Below are positions 1 to 6,887 of a stretch of 64,000 bases of DNA, piece by piece (position 1 is the stretch's first letter; the number at the start of each line of letters is the position of its first letter). The notes under the pieces were generated by a model. That model made no database searches. It had not been told where the DNA came from and saw only the letters and a list, made by a program, of their open reading frames with translations. Location of the stretch: assembly GCF_022809115.1 (NCBI RefSeq), contig NZ_JALGBH010000001.1, forward strand, positions 1,054,001-1,118,000, given 5' to 3'. A program made the position numbers and the translations under genes. The DNA comes from Pedobacter montanisoli. Lineage in GTDB: Bacteria > Bacteroidota > Bacteroidia > Sphingobacteriales > Sphingobacteriaceae.

Positions 1-351
1 CTTTTGCACAAAACCGTCTATGGTACTTACAGCAAAACGACTGTAATCATGCAGAATTCTGCGATAAATGAGGTCGGCTTGCAGCTTTAAGGTTTCTGCG
101 TTAAAATGTGGATGAGCCTTTAAAATGATATTTTGGTAGGCTTCTGCTTTTTTATTGCCTTGAGCCAGGTCTTTTAACTCCGAGAGAATACGTGTTTTCA
201 TCTCTTCGGTAGCTTTATTGGTAAAAGTTACGGCCAATATTTCCCTGTACTTATTCTCATTGCTGAACAATAAGGTAAGATAATGCGCGGCAAGGCTAAA
301 AGTTTTACCCGAGCCGGCAGAAGCCTGTAAGATTTTTAGGGGTTTGGGCAT
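1..351 (-). CDS. UvrD/RecB-type helicase-nuclease, N-terminal part (cut by window edge)
   Basis: The first 117 codons of a superfamily 1 DNA helicase start at the ATG read from 351 and run off the left edge. The N-terminus carries a Walker A motif ASAGSGKT directly after a short strand. It is followed by VTFTNKATEEMKTR, which is motif Ia of UvrD/RecB/AddA enzymes. This N-terminus resembles the long RecB/AddA-like exonuclease helicases of Bacteroidota, which resect double-strand breaks. That subtype is an inference, because the nuclease domain lies outside the window. The gene is convergent with nothing nearby. A 137-bp gap separates it from tcdA upstream, and that gap holds only a 5-bp hairpin near 426-439. 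Confidence 0.85.
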   Translation of the reverse strand, partial: MPKPLKILQASAGSGKTFSLAAHYLTLLFSNENKYREILAVTFTNKATEEMKTRILSELKDLAQGNKKAEAYQNIILKAHPHFNAETLKLQADLIYRRILHDYSRFAVSTIDGFVQK

Positions 352-488
352 AAAATCAGTTTCGGATTTTAAACTTACAATTATTTGCCAAGCTTAGCTA
401 AATCCGTGTGATATTTTACCAAAATTGTCCGATTGGACACTTTCAAAATGCAATTGGATGTCTTATTTAATTTTCTTAATTCTTGAAT

Positions 489-1289
489 TTATTGGGCTTC
501 TTTTTTCTGTTTGGCTTTAACAATCGATTTTTTGCTGATGCGTTCGGGTCTTTTTTCGATATCTACTTTATAACCTAATAAGTCACGAATAACCACTGAA
601 GCACAAACGCCACCAAAGGCAGCTGGTAAGTAAGAAATGGTTCCATAAGCCGAGCGTTTGAAATTGCTCCCATCTGTCATAATGAGCGATTCCTTCATCA
701 CTTCTTCAATAGAAAAAACGGCTTTTATAGAGCTTGCATTGGCTAATTTTTTTAAACGTTTACGAACATATTGTGCAAATACACACTGATAGGTATCTGT
801 TAAATAGGTTACACGCAGTTTGGTTGGATCTAATTTTCCACCTGCTCCCATGGAACTTACAATAGGAAGGTTAGATTGCAAGGCAGTTGATAGCAGGGTA
901 ACTTTAGGTGTAATGCTATCGATACAATCCATGATATAATCAAATCTTGTGGTTAAAATTTCACGACATTTCTGAGGTGTCAGGAAATCCTGGATAACAT
1001 GGAGCTTTAACTGAGGATTAATAGCTAATAATCTTTCACGCATGATTTCTGCTTTGGCAACACCATGATTAGTTGAGAGTGCAGGTAATTGTCTGTTACG
1101 ATTGCTGGGATCAACCACATCACCATCAACAATGGTCATTTCGCCCACACCACTTCTGCAAACAAATTCTGCAGCAAATGAACCCACACCTCCTAAACCT
1201 ACTACCAGAACATGTTTGGTTTGTAATTTTTCAATTCCCTCATCACCTACCAATAGGGCAGAACGTGACAGCCATGCTAAATCAGACAT
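489..1289 (-). CDS. tcdA: tRNA threonylcarbamoyladenosine dehydratase (TcdA/CsdL, ThiF/E1-like)
   Basis: The 266-residue protein has the E1/ThiF-family Rossmann fold that adenylates a carboxylate. The nucleotide-binding loop is VVGLGGVGSFAAE near residues 29-41. It is followed by VDGDVVDPSNRNRQ, which carries the conserved Asp and Arg residues that contact ATP. The length and the opening SRSALLVGDEGIEKL match TcdA, which dehydrates t6A37 of ANN-decoding tRNAs to its cyclic form using ATP. The active-site cysteine region (MDCIDSITPK) is present. The gene lies 42 bp downstream of a TatD-like gene on the same strand, so they are probably co-transcribed. No clear promoter box is visible before it. 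Family assignment is firm; the exact tRNA role comes from homology. Confidence 0.9.
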   Translation of the reverse strand: MSDLAWLSRSALLVGDEGIEKLQTKHVLVVGLGGVGSFAAEFVCRSGVGEMTIVDGDVVDPSNRNRQLPALSTNHGVAKAEIMRERLLAINPQLKLHVIQDFLTPQKCREILTTRFDYIMDCIDSITPKVTLLSTALQSNLPIVSSMGAGGKLDPTKLRVTYLTDTYQCVFAQYVRKRLKKLANASSIKAVFSIEEVMKESLIMTDGSNFKRSAYGTISYLPAAFGGVCASVVIRDLLGYKVDIEKRPERISKKSIVKAKQKKEAQ

Positions 1290-1331
1290 TTAAATTATTG
1301 TTAATTCTAAAAAATAAGCTTTGTGGCTGAA

Positions 1332-1991
1332 CTATAATAAGTTCAACTTTTTCCAGTTGGCAAAAATAATATCTTTAAGTCGTTCTATACTTATTTTCTT
1401 TAATTCTGCTGCTTTCTGGTAAATTTCTTCTATGCTAAAACTACTGTTGTCGGTTTCGAGAAAGAATACATCACCAATTTGTTGGAAGGCCAGTGCAGTT
1501 GATGGGCGTTTAATTAATCCTGAACCGAAAGAAAGTAAAAAACCATTATGCACAAGCTGTAAAGCCAATTCAGGTTTCTTATCAAAACCATGTATAATCA
1601 TGGGAACGGATGGATTTAATTGTTTTTTTAAGGCGATTAGTTCGTCAAATGCTTTTACACAATGTAGAATTATAGGTTTATCTAGCTGAACAGCAAGCTG
1701 TATCTGCTTGGTTAGAATTTCTGTTTGCTCATTTAAAGGTGCGCCCCGTAGTTTATCCAGTCCACATTCTCCAATTAGCTTAACATTTTGCTGTTTGGAC
1801 AACACCTTCAGGTATTTCATATGAGTTTGCAGCTCTGGTAAATTACCATACCAGGGATGTATGCCAATAGAAATAGGTCTGGTTTTAGGCATGGCCAGAA
1901 AGATATCCTGTGTAATGGAAAGGCTTTGTATAGCTGTTACCTCTTCACTTTGTTTTACAGTATGCGTATGTAGATCTAAAAAACGGGGCAT
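1332..1991 (-). CDS. TatD-family metal-dependent hydrolase (short form)
   Basis: The 219-residue TIM-barrel hydrolase carries all TatD metal ligands: HTH at residues 8-10, Glu75 in GECGLDK, His110 in ILHCVKAF, His134 in IIHGFDK and Asp181 in LETDNSS. The TatD family includes 3'-5' exonucleases and other phosphodiesterases or amidohydrolases, so the substrate is not settled. It is about 35 residues shorter than typical TatD (around 255), mostly through compact loops. This short form is common in Bacteroidota. It precedes tcdA on the same strand, and a divergent thioredoxin gene starts 152 bp away. The ATG at 1991 is the natural start, because the barrel strand with HTH begins at residue 5. Confidence 0.85.
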   Translation of the reverse strand: MPRFLDLHTHTVKQSEEVTAIQSLSITQDIFLAMPKTRPISIGIHPWYGNLPELQTHMKYLKVLSKQQNVKLIGECGLDKLRGAPLNEQTEILTKQIQLAVQLDKPIILHCVKAFDELIALKKQLNPSVPMIIHGFDKKPELALQLVHNGFLLSFGSGLIKRPSTALAFQQIGDVFFLETDNSSFSIEEIYQKAAELKKISIERLKDIIFANWKKLNLL

Positions 1992-2107
1992 GACAGAATG
2001 TAAAATTAATTAAAACATGCCTAGCTTCATCTGGCCGATTGAATAAATTTATTTACAGCTAAAAGTAAAATTCAAGTAGGAGGAATTAATTGTGCGTATG
2101 GATTCCT

Positions 2108-2115
2108 TACTTTTG
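2108..2115 (+). promoter_or_regulatory. Bacteroidota -7 promoter box for the secreted thioredoxin gene
   Basis: TACTTTTG fits the TAnnTTTG element recognised by the main Bacteroidota sigma factor. A TTGTG lies 15 bp upstream, which is slightly close for a -33 element. Transcription would begin near 2121, so translation must start at the ATG at 2144 and not at the in-frame TTG at 2090. Confidence 0.6.
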
Positions 2116-2143
2116 TACGTTAACTATCATAAATTCAAAGACA

Positions 2144-2629
2144 ATGAAAAAAATATTGCTGCTTTTAACCTGTGTTATAGGTATGCTGGTTGCCAATGCG
2201 CAGACAGATAATAAACCGGTTAAAATTTACAATGTAGAAGCCAATGCAAAGGCTGATCTAGATAAGGCGATAGCCAAAGCCAAGAAAGAAAATAAAAATG
2301 TTTTTGTTCAGGTGGGTGGTAACTGGTGTGTATGGTGCATCAGATTTCATGATTTAGTTGACGCAACTCCTGAATTAAAGAACTATCTGAATGAAAAATA
2401 CGAAACTGTATTGGTGAATTACAGTCCGGAAAATAAAAATGAAGAAACCTTAAAACGATTGAAAAATCCCGGACGTTTTGGATTTCCGGTTTTTGTAATC
2501 TTAAATGGTGCAGGTGAAGTTATTCATATTCAGAACTCAGCCTACCTTGAAAAAGGCAATGGACATGACCCGAAACTGATTTTAGATTTCTTGAAAAACT
2601 GGACAGTAGCTGCGGTTAATTCAAAATAA
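2144..2629 (+). CDS. Secreted thioredoxin-fold protein (WCVWC active site)
   Basis: The 161-residue protein has a signal peptide (MKKILLLLTCVIGMLVANAQ, cleaved after the Ala-Gln region) and a thioredoxin-like domain. The redox motif is WCVWC, embedded in GNWCVWCIRFHD, with the cis-proline strand at GRFGFPVFVIL. The CxxC with Trp-Val-Trp surroundings resembles the thioredoxin_7/DsbD-gamma type. It therefore probably acts as a periplasmic disulfide reductase or isomerase; the partner is unknown. An in-frame TTG lies 18 codons upstream, but it precedes the promoter box and the signal peptide, so the ATG is preferred. It is convergent with the GH3 gene across a shared terminator. Confidence 0.82.
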   Translation: MKKILLLLTCVIGMLVANAQTDNKPVKIYNVEANAKADLDKAIAKAKKENKNVFVQVGGNWCVWCIRFHDLVDATPELKNYLNEKYETVLVNYSPENKNEETLKRLKNPGRFGFPVFVILNGAGEVIHIQNSAYLEKGNGHDPKLILDFLKNWTVAAVNSK

Positions 2630-2630
2630 A

Positions 2631-2664
2631 AAAAGGTGTCTGAAATTTTCAGACACCTTTTTTT
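2631..2664. terminator. Bidirectional rho-independent terminator
   Basis: A near-perfect hairpin has arms AAAAGGTGTCTGAAA and the reverse complement, with A and T runs on the two sides. It sits between the convergent thioredoxin (+) and GH3 (-) genes and can end both transcripts. Confidence 0.88.
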
Positions 2665-2668
2665 ATGA

Positions 2669-4381
2669 TTATAAACCATCTCCTGATTTAAAATAGCTGT
2701 TGGCTGTAACCGGTAATTTTCCGGTAGGTATAAGCTGAATTTTAAATACCGAAGCGGCAGATTTCTGCATATAATCTTCTTTCTGATAAGCAACCAGAAG
2801 CGCTTTTGCATTTTCAATACCTGGAATGTTAGCCAAATTGTAAGGATTTGCAAACAAGGCAAAACCTACATCTTTTTTAGCCATTGCTGCAATAAAAGCT
2901 TTCACGTCCTGGTTTAAAGGAATGTTGTTTCCCGGACGGGTACGTGTATCAAAAATCCCTACGATAACTTGGTCTTCTGGTAGAATATTATTTACTACTG
3001 TAGTAATAGCTGCTGCATTTGCATTTTTATCAACGTTGTAAACAACAGCATTTTTATAGAATGAGGTAAGCTCTTTCTGGAAAGTTGTTTCATTTGGTGT
3101 GCCTACATTGATGATTACCGTTCTTTTATTTGGAGTTAGACGTTCAAGATAGCCATTGTTTCTCACCAAAGTCATGCTGGCATCAGCTAATTGTTTAAGC
3201 AAAGTATAACTTTCAGGTCTGTTAACACCTTCATAAACATTATTCTCATCAACAAAAACGTTTTTGTTTAATCCTGCCCAATATTTAGCAGTTAAGATTT
3301 TCTTTACGCTCTCATCAATTCTCTCCATGCTAATGCGATCTTCTCTAACGGCTTTTCTAACCATTTTAATGGCTCGTTTACTGTTTTCAGATAGTTCTAA
3401 AATATCGTTACCCGCAATTACGCCCATCACATCGGCCTCGCCATCTTTGAAATACTTTACCACACCTTTCATTTCCATTGCATCAGAAATGATGATGCCT
3501 TTAAAGCCTAACTTTTCTTTTAAAAGACCGGTAACAATTGGTTTAGAAAGCGTAGAAGGAAGATTGGGTGTAGGGTCTAATGCCGGAATATTCATGTGTG
3601 CAATCATCACACCTGATGCGCCTTGTTTGATCAGCTCTTTAAAAGGGTAAAGCTCCAAACTATCTAACCGTTCGGCAGTGAATTTAAGCTGAGGCAGATC
3701 GTAATGTGAATCTACATCTGTATCGCCATGCCCCGGAAAGTGTTTAATGCTGACCATTAAACCGCCATCTTGCATACCTTTTAAATAAGCAGCTCCCTTT
3801 TCGGCTACATTATATTTATTTTCGCCAAAAGAACGGTAGTTGATAACCGGGTTCTTGGCGTTGTTGTTTACATCTACATCAGGTGCAAGGTTCATGTGCA
3901 TACCAATTCTCTTGTAATCTTTGGCCACTTCAAGCCCCATTTTGTAAATCAACTGTTTGTCTTGTATAGCGCCTAAAGCCATTTGGTATGGATAGGAAAT
4001 GGTACTGTCCAAACGCATTCCTAAGCCCCACTCGCCATCAGAAGCAATCAATAAAGGTACTCTTGTTTTCTTTTGGTATTGATTGGTCAGGATTGCCTGA
4101 CGGCCAGGTCCACCCTGAAAGAAAATCAATCCGCCAACTCTTTCTTTTTTGATAACTTTTCCGATAGAATCCTGAAAAGCCTTAGGCATATTTGTATGGG
4201 CTCTTACAAAAAACATTTGCGCAATCTTCTGGCGTTTGCTCAAACGATTAAATACAGAATCTACCCATTTAGGTTCATCTTTTAAAAGTTCTAAATACGA
4301 TTTTTGCTGATTTTGTGCTTTTGCTGTACTCAGACCAAATATGGCCGAGAAGACAAGGCCACAAGTCAATAATTTCTTCAT
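2669..4381 (-). CDS. Glycoside hydrolase family 3, NagZ-like beta-N-acetylhexosaminidase, secreted
   Basis: The 570-residue protein has a signal peptide (MKKLLTCGLVFSAIFGLSTA) and a GH3 N-terminal barrel. The NagZ-type signature KHFPGHGD lies at residues 213-220, and it contains the His of the catalytic Asp-His pair loop. The nucleophile Asp300 is in IIISDAMEMKG. The C-terminal 180 residues form the second GH3-like alpha/beta domain. Such enzymes release terminal N-acetylglucosamine from peptidoglycan fragments or glycans. A common Bacteroidota relative is fused to a C-terminal serine hydrolase; here that part is absent, and the gene ends normally at a strong terminator. Export to the periplasm differs from the cytosolic NagZ of Escherichia coli. 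nagA for N-acetylglucosamine-6-phosphate lies 8 kb away and is a possible partner in amino-sugar use (inference). Confidence 0.88.
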   Translation of the reverse strand: MKKLLTCGLVFSAIFGLSTAKAQNQQKSYLELLKDEPKWVDSVFNRLSKRQKIAQMFFVRAHTNMPKAFQDSIGKVIKKERVGGLIFFQGGPGRQAILTNQYQKKTRVPLLIASDGEWGLGMRLDSTISYPYQMALGAIQDKQLIYKMGLEVAKDYKRIGMHMNLAPDVDVNNNAKNPVINYRSFGENKYNVAEKGAAYLKGMQDGGLMVSIKHFPGHGDTDVDSHYDLPQLKFTAERLDSLELYPFKELIKQGASGVMIAHMNIPALDPTPNLPSTLSKPIVTGLLKEKLGFKGIIISDAMEMKGVVKYFKDGEADVMGVIAGNDILELSENSKRAIKMVRKAVREDRISMERIDESVKKILTAKYWAGLNKNVFVDENNVYEGVNRPESYTLLKQLADASMTLVRNNGYLERLTPNKRTVIINVGTPNETTFQKELTSFYKNAVVYNVDKNANAAAITTVVNNILPEDQVIVGIFDTRTRPGNNIPLNQDVKAFIAAMAKKDVGFALFANPYNLANIPGIENAKALLVAYQKEDYMQKSAASVFKIQLIPTGKLPVTANSYFKSGDGL

Positions 4382-4702
4382 CAGGTTATTAAGTAATATG
4401 TGAGTTCTAAATTCAAAAATGCTAAATTTTTATCTCAACAGGTCAATAAATATCAATAAAATCAAAAAAGGAGTTAAAATTTTACAAAATTTCACGGACT
4501 GATTATTTTTAATTGAAAGTGAGGGTTGTATTTTTTTATAGACACTAAAAATAAGCGACGTTCACGCTTTTTAATTAGAATATATAATTGTAAATAACTG
4601 TTTTTAATGGGATTGGTAGGATTTCTTAACCATATCTTATCACAAACCCTGTTGAATTGGCATTATTATTACAGGTTGTTGTGGAACCAAAATTTATACA
4701 CG
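4382..4702. other. AT-rich divergent intergenic region (GH3 / barrel protein)
   Basis: 321 bp separate the divergent GH3 and outer-membrane barrel genes. I see no good TAnnTTTG box, no strong hairpin and no conserved-looking reading frame. An in-frame ATG at 4607 would add 32 residues to the barrel protein, but those residues are not signal-like. Confidence 0.5.
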
Positions 4703-5326
4703 ATGAAAAAGTTATTAATTGCAGCAGTCGCTTTCGTATTTATGGCCGCAGGTGTAAAAGCCCAATCTACCGATAAAATTATCAGGGTAGGGGTTAAAGG
4801 CGGACTTAACTATTCCAATATCATAAAAGATGATGGAAATAATGATTTTAAATCAGATTATCTGGTAGGTTATAACGCAGGTGTAACCTTAGATATTAAA
4901 TTATTACCAAACCTGGCTTTTACGCCTGAGTTGTTGTACTCAACCAAAGGTTACAAATTAACATCGAGCTTTGGTAAATTTACCCAGACCACGCATTTTA
5001 TAGACCTTCCAATCTTGGCGAGCATTCAATTGGCTCCGGGATTGAATTTGGTAGCTGGCCCTCAGGTGTCTTTCCTGTTATCTACCAATAACAAATTTGA
5101 GAATGGGTTTGCAGTAACAGAGCAGAAAGTTGTTGAGGATGAATCTGATCGTTTTAAAAAGAGTTTATTGGGTGGGGTAATAGGTGCCCGTTTTGACGTG
5201 AACAGCCAATTTGGAATTTTTGGGCGATATGCGTTGGATTTCCAGAAAAATAATGAAAACGGAACCACAACTACACCCGAATTTAAAAATCAGGTATTTC
5301 AGGTTGGGTTAGGTGTAAAGTTTTAA
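4703..5326 (+). CDS. Small outer-membrane beta-barrel protein (porin/PorT-like family)
   Basis: The 207-residue protein has a clear signal peptide (MKKLLIAAVAFVFMAAGVKAQ). It is followed by alternating amphipathic strands such as VGVKGGLNYSNI and FGIFGRYALDF, and it ends in a barrel-closing strand VFQVGLGVKF with a terminal Phe. This is the layout of the OMP_b-brl_2 family, predicted 8-stranded barrels of unknown cargo that are abundant in Bacteroidota. A longer start at 4607 would bury the signal peptide 32 residues inside, so 4703 is chosen. The gene ends before a strong terminator and stands alone. Confidence 0.82.
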   Translation: MKKLLIAAVAFVFMAAGVKAQSTDKIIRVGVKGGLNYSNIIKDDGNNDFKSDYLVGYNAGVTLDIKLLPNLAFTPELLYSTKGYKLTSSFGKFTQTTHFIDLPILASIQLAPGLNLVAGPQVSFLLSTNNKFENGFAVTEQKVVEDESDRFKKSLLGGVIGARFDVNSQFGIFGRYALDFQKNNENGTTTTPEFKNQVFQVGLGVKF

Positions 5327-5350
5327 TTGTTTAAACATTTAAGATTTATG

Positions 5351-5381
5351 ATCTCGTTCGGGAAACCGGACGAGATTTTTT
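5351..5381 (+). terminator. Rho-independent terminator after barrel protein
   Basis: The stem ATCTCGTTCGG pairs with CCGGACGAGAT (one G-U pair) around a GAAA tetraloop. Six T residues follow. It ends the barrel-protein transcript. Confidence 0.85.
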
Positions 5382-5443
5382 GTGTTTATACAGGTGCTCA
5401 TATAAAGATTACATAGAAAAGAGTATGAATTTTAAACTTTTGT

Positions 5444-5451
5444 TAGCTTTG
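5444..5451 (+). promoter_or_regulatory. -7 promoter box before the 37-residue membrane peptide and ridA
   Basis: TAGCTTTG matches TAnnTTTG exactly. It lies 16 bp before the ATG of the small membrane gene and downstream of the preceding terminator. It is therefore the likely promoter for the small gene, ridA, rarD and recG. No convincing -33 TTTG is seen. Confidence 0.55.
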
Positions 5452-5467
5452 TGTATTCATATTTGAC

Positions 5468-5581
5468 ATGGAAAATAAACAACAGAAAGAGTCGAACTTT
5501 AATCTAAAGGTTATGCGTTGGATTAATATTATTGCTATAACCATGTTTGTATTGGGCATTCTTTATAAAATATTCTTTTAA
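5468..5581 (+). CDS. Small single-pass membrane protein, 37 residues
   Basis: The ATG at 5468 opens a 37-codon frame ending in TAA. It has a charged N-terminal stretch (MENKQQKESNFNLKVMRW) and one hydrophobic helix (INIIAITMFVLGILYKIFF). The frame lies between a terminator and ridA, and it is preceded by a good -7 box. It ends 11 bp before ridA, so it appears to be the first gene of that operon. I do not recognise the family. Small single-helix proteins of this kind are common in Bacteroidota but mostly uncharacterised. It is a real gene candidate because promoter, start and spacing fit; function is unknown. Confidence 0.55.
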   Translation: MENKQQKESNFNLKVMRWINIIAITMFVLGILYKIFF

Positions 5582-5592
5582 TTATTAACGTG

Positions 5593-5973
5593 ATGAAAAA
5601 AGTCATTAATACCACCAATGCTCCGGCTCCGATTGGACCATATAACCAGGCCGTAATTGCCAATGGGTTTTTATTTGCTTCGGGCCAGATTGCAATTAAC
5701 CCTGAAAACGGCGAATTAAATATAAGTTCTGTAAAAGAAGAAACGCATCAGGTAATGCGCAATGTAAAAGCTGTATTGGTAGAAGCAGGTTACCAATTAA
5801 CAGATGTGGTAAAAACAACCATATTCTTATCAGATATGTCTTTGTTTGCAGAAGTTAATGAGGTTTACGGTTCTTATTTCAAAAGCGATTTTCCGGCAAG
5901 AGAAACCGTGGCTGTAAAAGGATTGCCCAAAGGTGTTAATGTTGAGATTTCTGTAACTGCGTATAAAGGATAA
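5593..5973 (+). CDS. ridA: RidA family enamine/imine deaminase
   Basis: The 126-residue protein is a full-length YjgF/YER057c/UK114 family member. The start (INTTNAPAPIGPYNQAV), the FASGQIAINPENGEL segment and the C-terminal ARETVAVKGLPKGVNVEIS, with the conserved Arg that binds the carboxylate, all match RidA. RidA hydrolyses 2-aminoacrylate and related enamines made by PLP enzymes such as threonine dehydratase, which protects other enzymes. It is trimeric and cytosolic. A GTG three bases upstream is also in frame; the ATG is preferred. It lies between the 37-residue membrane gene and rarD, 2 bp before the latter, which indicates an operon. Confidence 0.92.
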   Translation: MKKVINTTNAPAPIGPYNQAVIANGFLFASGQIAINPENGELNISSVKEETHQVMRNVKAVLVEAGYQLTDVVKTTIFLSDMSLFAEVNEVYGSYFKSDFPARETVAVKGLPKGVNVEISVTAYKG

Positions 5974-5975
5974 AG

Positions 5976-6881
5976 TTGACCAATAATAAATCAAAATACT
6001 TGTTGTCGGCTTTTGGGTCAACAGCAATATGGGGCTTCTTTGCTATTCCGTTAAGAAATCTAAGAGCTTACCCAGCCAATCAGATTTTATATTTTCGCAT
6101 TTTTGCTTCTTTGCTGGTTATATGGGCGGTTATTTTTTTATTCCGCAAGGCAGAGCTTAAAAAAGATATTGCATATTTCAAATCGGTAGACCGTAAAACC
6201 AAGCGAGTTATTCTTACACAGATTATCGGTTCAACCTTATTGCTTACAGCAAACTGGTACACTTTTATTTTTGCAATCAATAATATTAGTATCAAATCGG
6301 GTGCATTTGCCTATATGGTATGCCCTTTAATTACTGCTTTTGGTGGCTATCTTATTTTAAAAGAGCATCTTTCAAAATTGCAGATGATAGCTTTGGCTAT
6401 TGCAACAACCAGTATTTTAATGCTGGCCACAGGTTCTTTTTTAGAAGTAACATGGTCGGTTATTGTTGCGGCACTTTATGCGTTTTATCTAATTTTACAG
6501 CGTAAGATGCAAAGCCTGGATAAGCTTAATGTCTTGGCATTTCAGATCTTAATTGCTGTCTTGCTGATGATACCTTTATTTTTTTATCAGCATACCCAAG
6601 TGCCTGCAGAAACAAGTTTTTGGCTAAATATATTCCTCATTGCGATTGTTTTTACCATTATTCCTTTGTTTTTAAGCTTATTTGCACTGGTAGGAATCCC
6701 TTCTTCAACGCTGGGTATTATTATTTATATTAATCCTATCATTGCTTTTGCAGTAGCCATCTTATATTTTAATGAGCATATAGGTGCCCATCAGATTACG
6801 GCATATTTATTATTGCTTTTTGCCGTTTTTCTCTTTAATTGGAAGTTGATAAAAGATATCCTTACTTTTAAAATAAAATAG
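5976..6881 (+). CDS. rarD: RarD-type EamA/DMT family transporter
   Basis: The 301-residue protein has ten predicted membrane helices in two EamA repeats. The opening LSAFGSTAIWGFFAIPL and the FRIFASLLVIW segment match RarD, a drug/metabolite transporter superfamily member whose substrate is not known. The start codon is TTG, 2 bp after the ridA stop, because no in-frame ATG precedes the first helix. Translation is therefore probably coupled to ridA. It ends 6 bp before recG, which also starts with TTG. Confidence 0.85.
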   Translation: MTNNKSKYLLSAFGSTAIWGFFAIPLRNLRAYPANQILYFRIFASLLVIWAVIFLFRKAELKKDIAYFKSVDRKTKRVILTQIIGSTLLLTANWYTFIFAINNISIKSGAFAYMVCPLITAFGGYLILKEHLSKLQMIALAIATTSILMLATGSFLEVTWSVIVAALYAFYLILQRKMQSLDKLNVLAFQILIAVLLMIPLFFYQHTQVPAETSFWLNIFLIAIVFTIIPLFLSLFALVGIPSSTLGIIIYINPIIAFAVAILYFNEHIGAHQITAYLLLLFAVFLFNWKLIKDILTFKIK

Positions 6882-6887
6882 AAAGTA

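Noticed and set aside
2090..2143. TTG start of the secreted thioredoxin 18 codons upstream
   Set aside because: The extra residues are not signal-like and precede the promoter box; the ATG at 2144 starts a signal peptide.
4607..4702. Upstream ATG start of the small barrel protein
   Set aside because: It would place a clear signal peptide 32 residues inside the protein.
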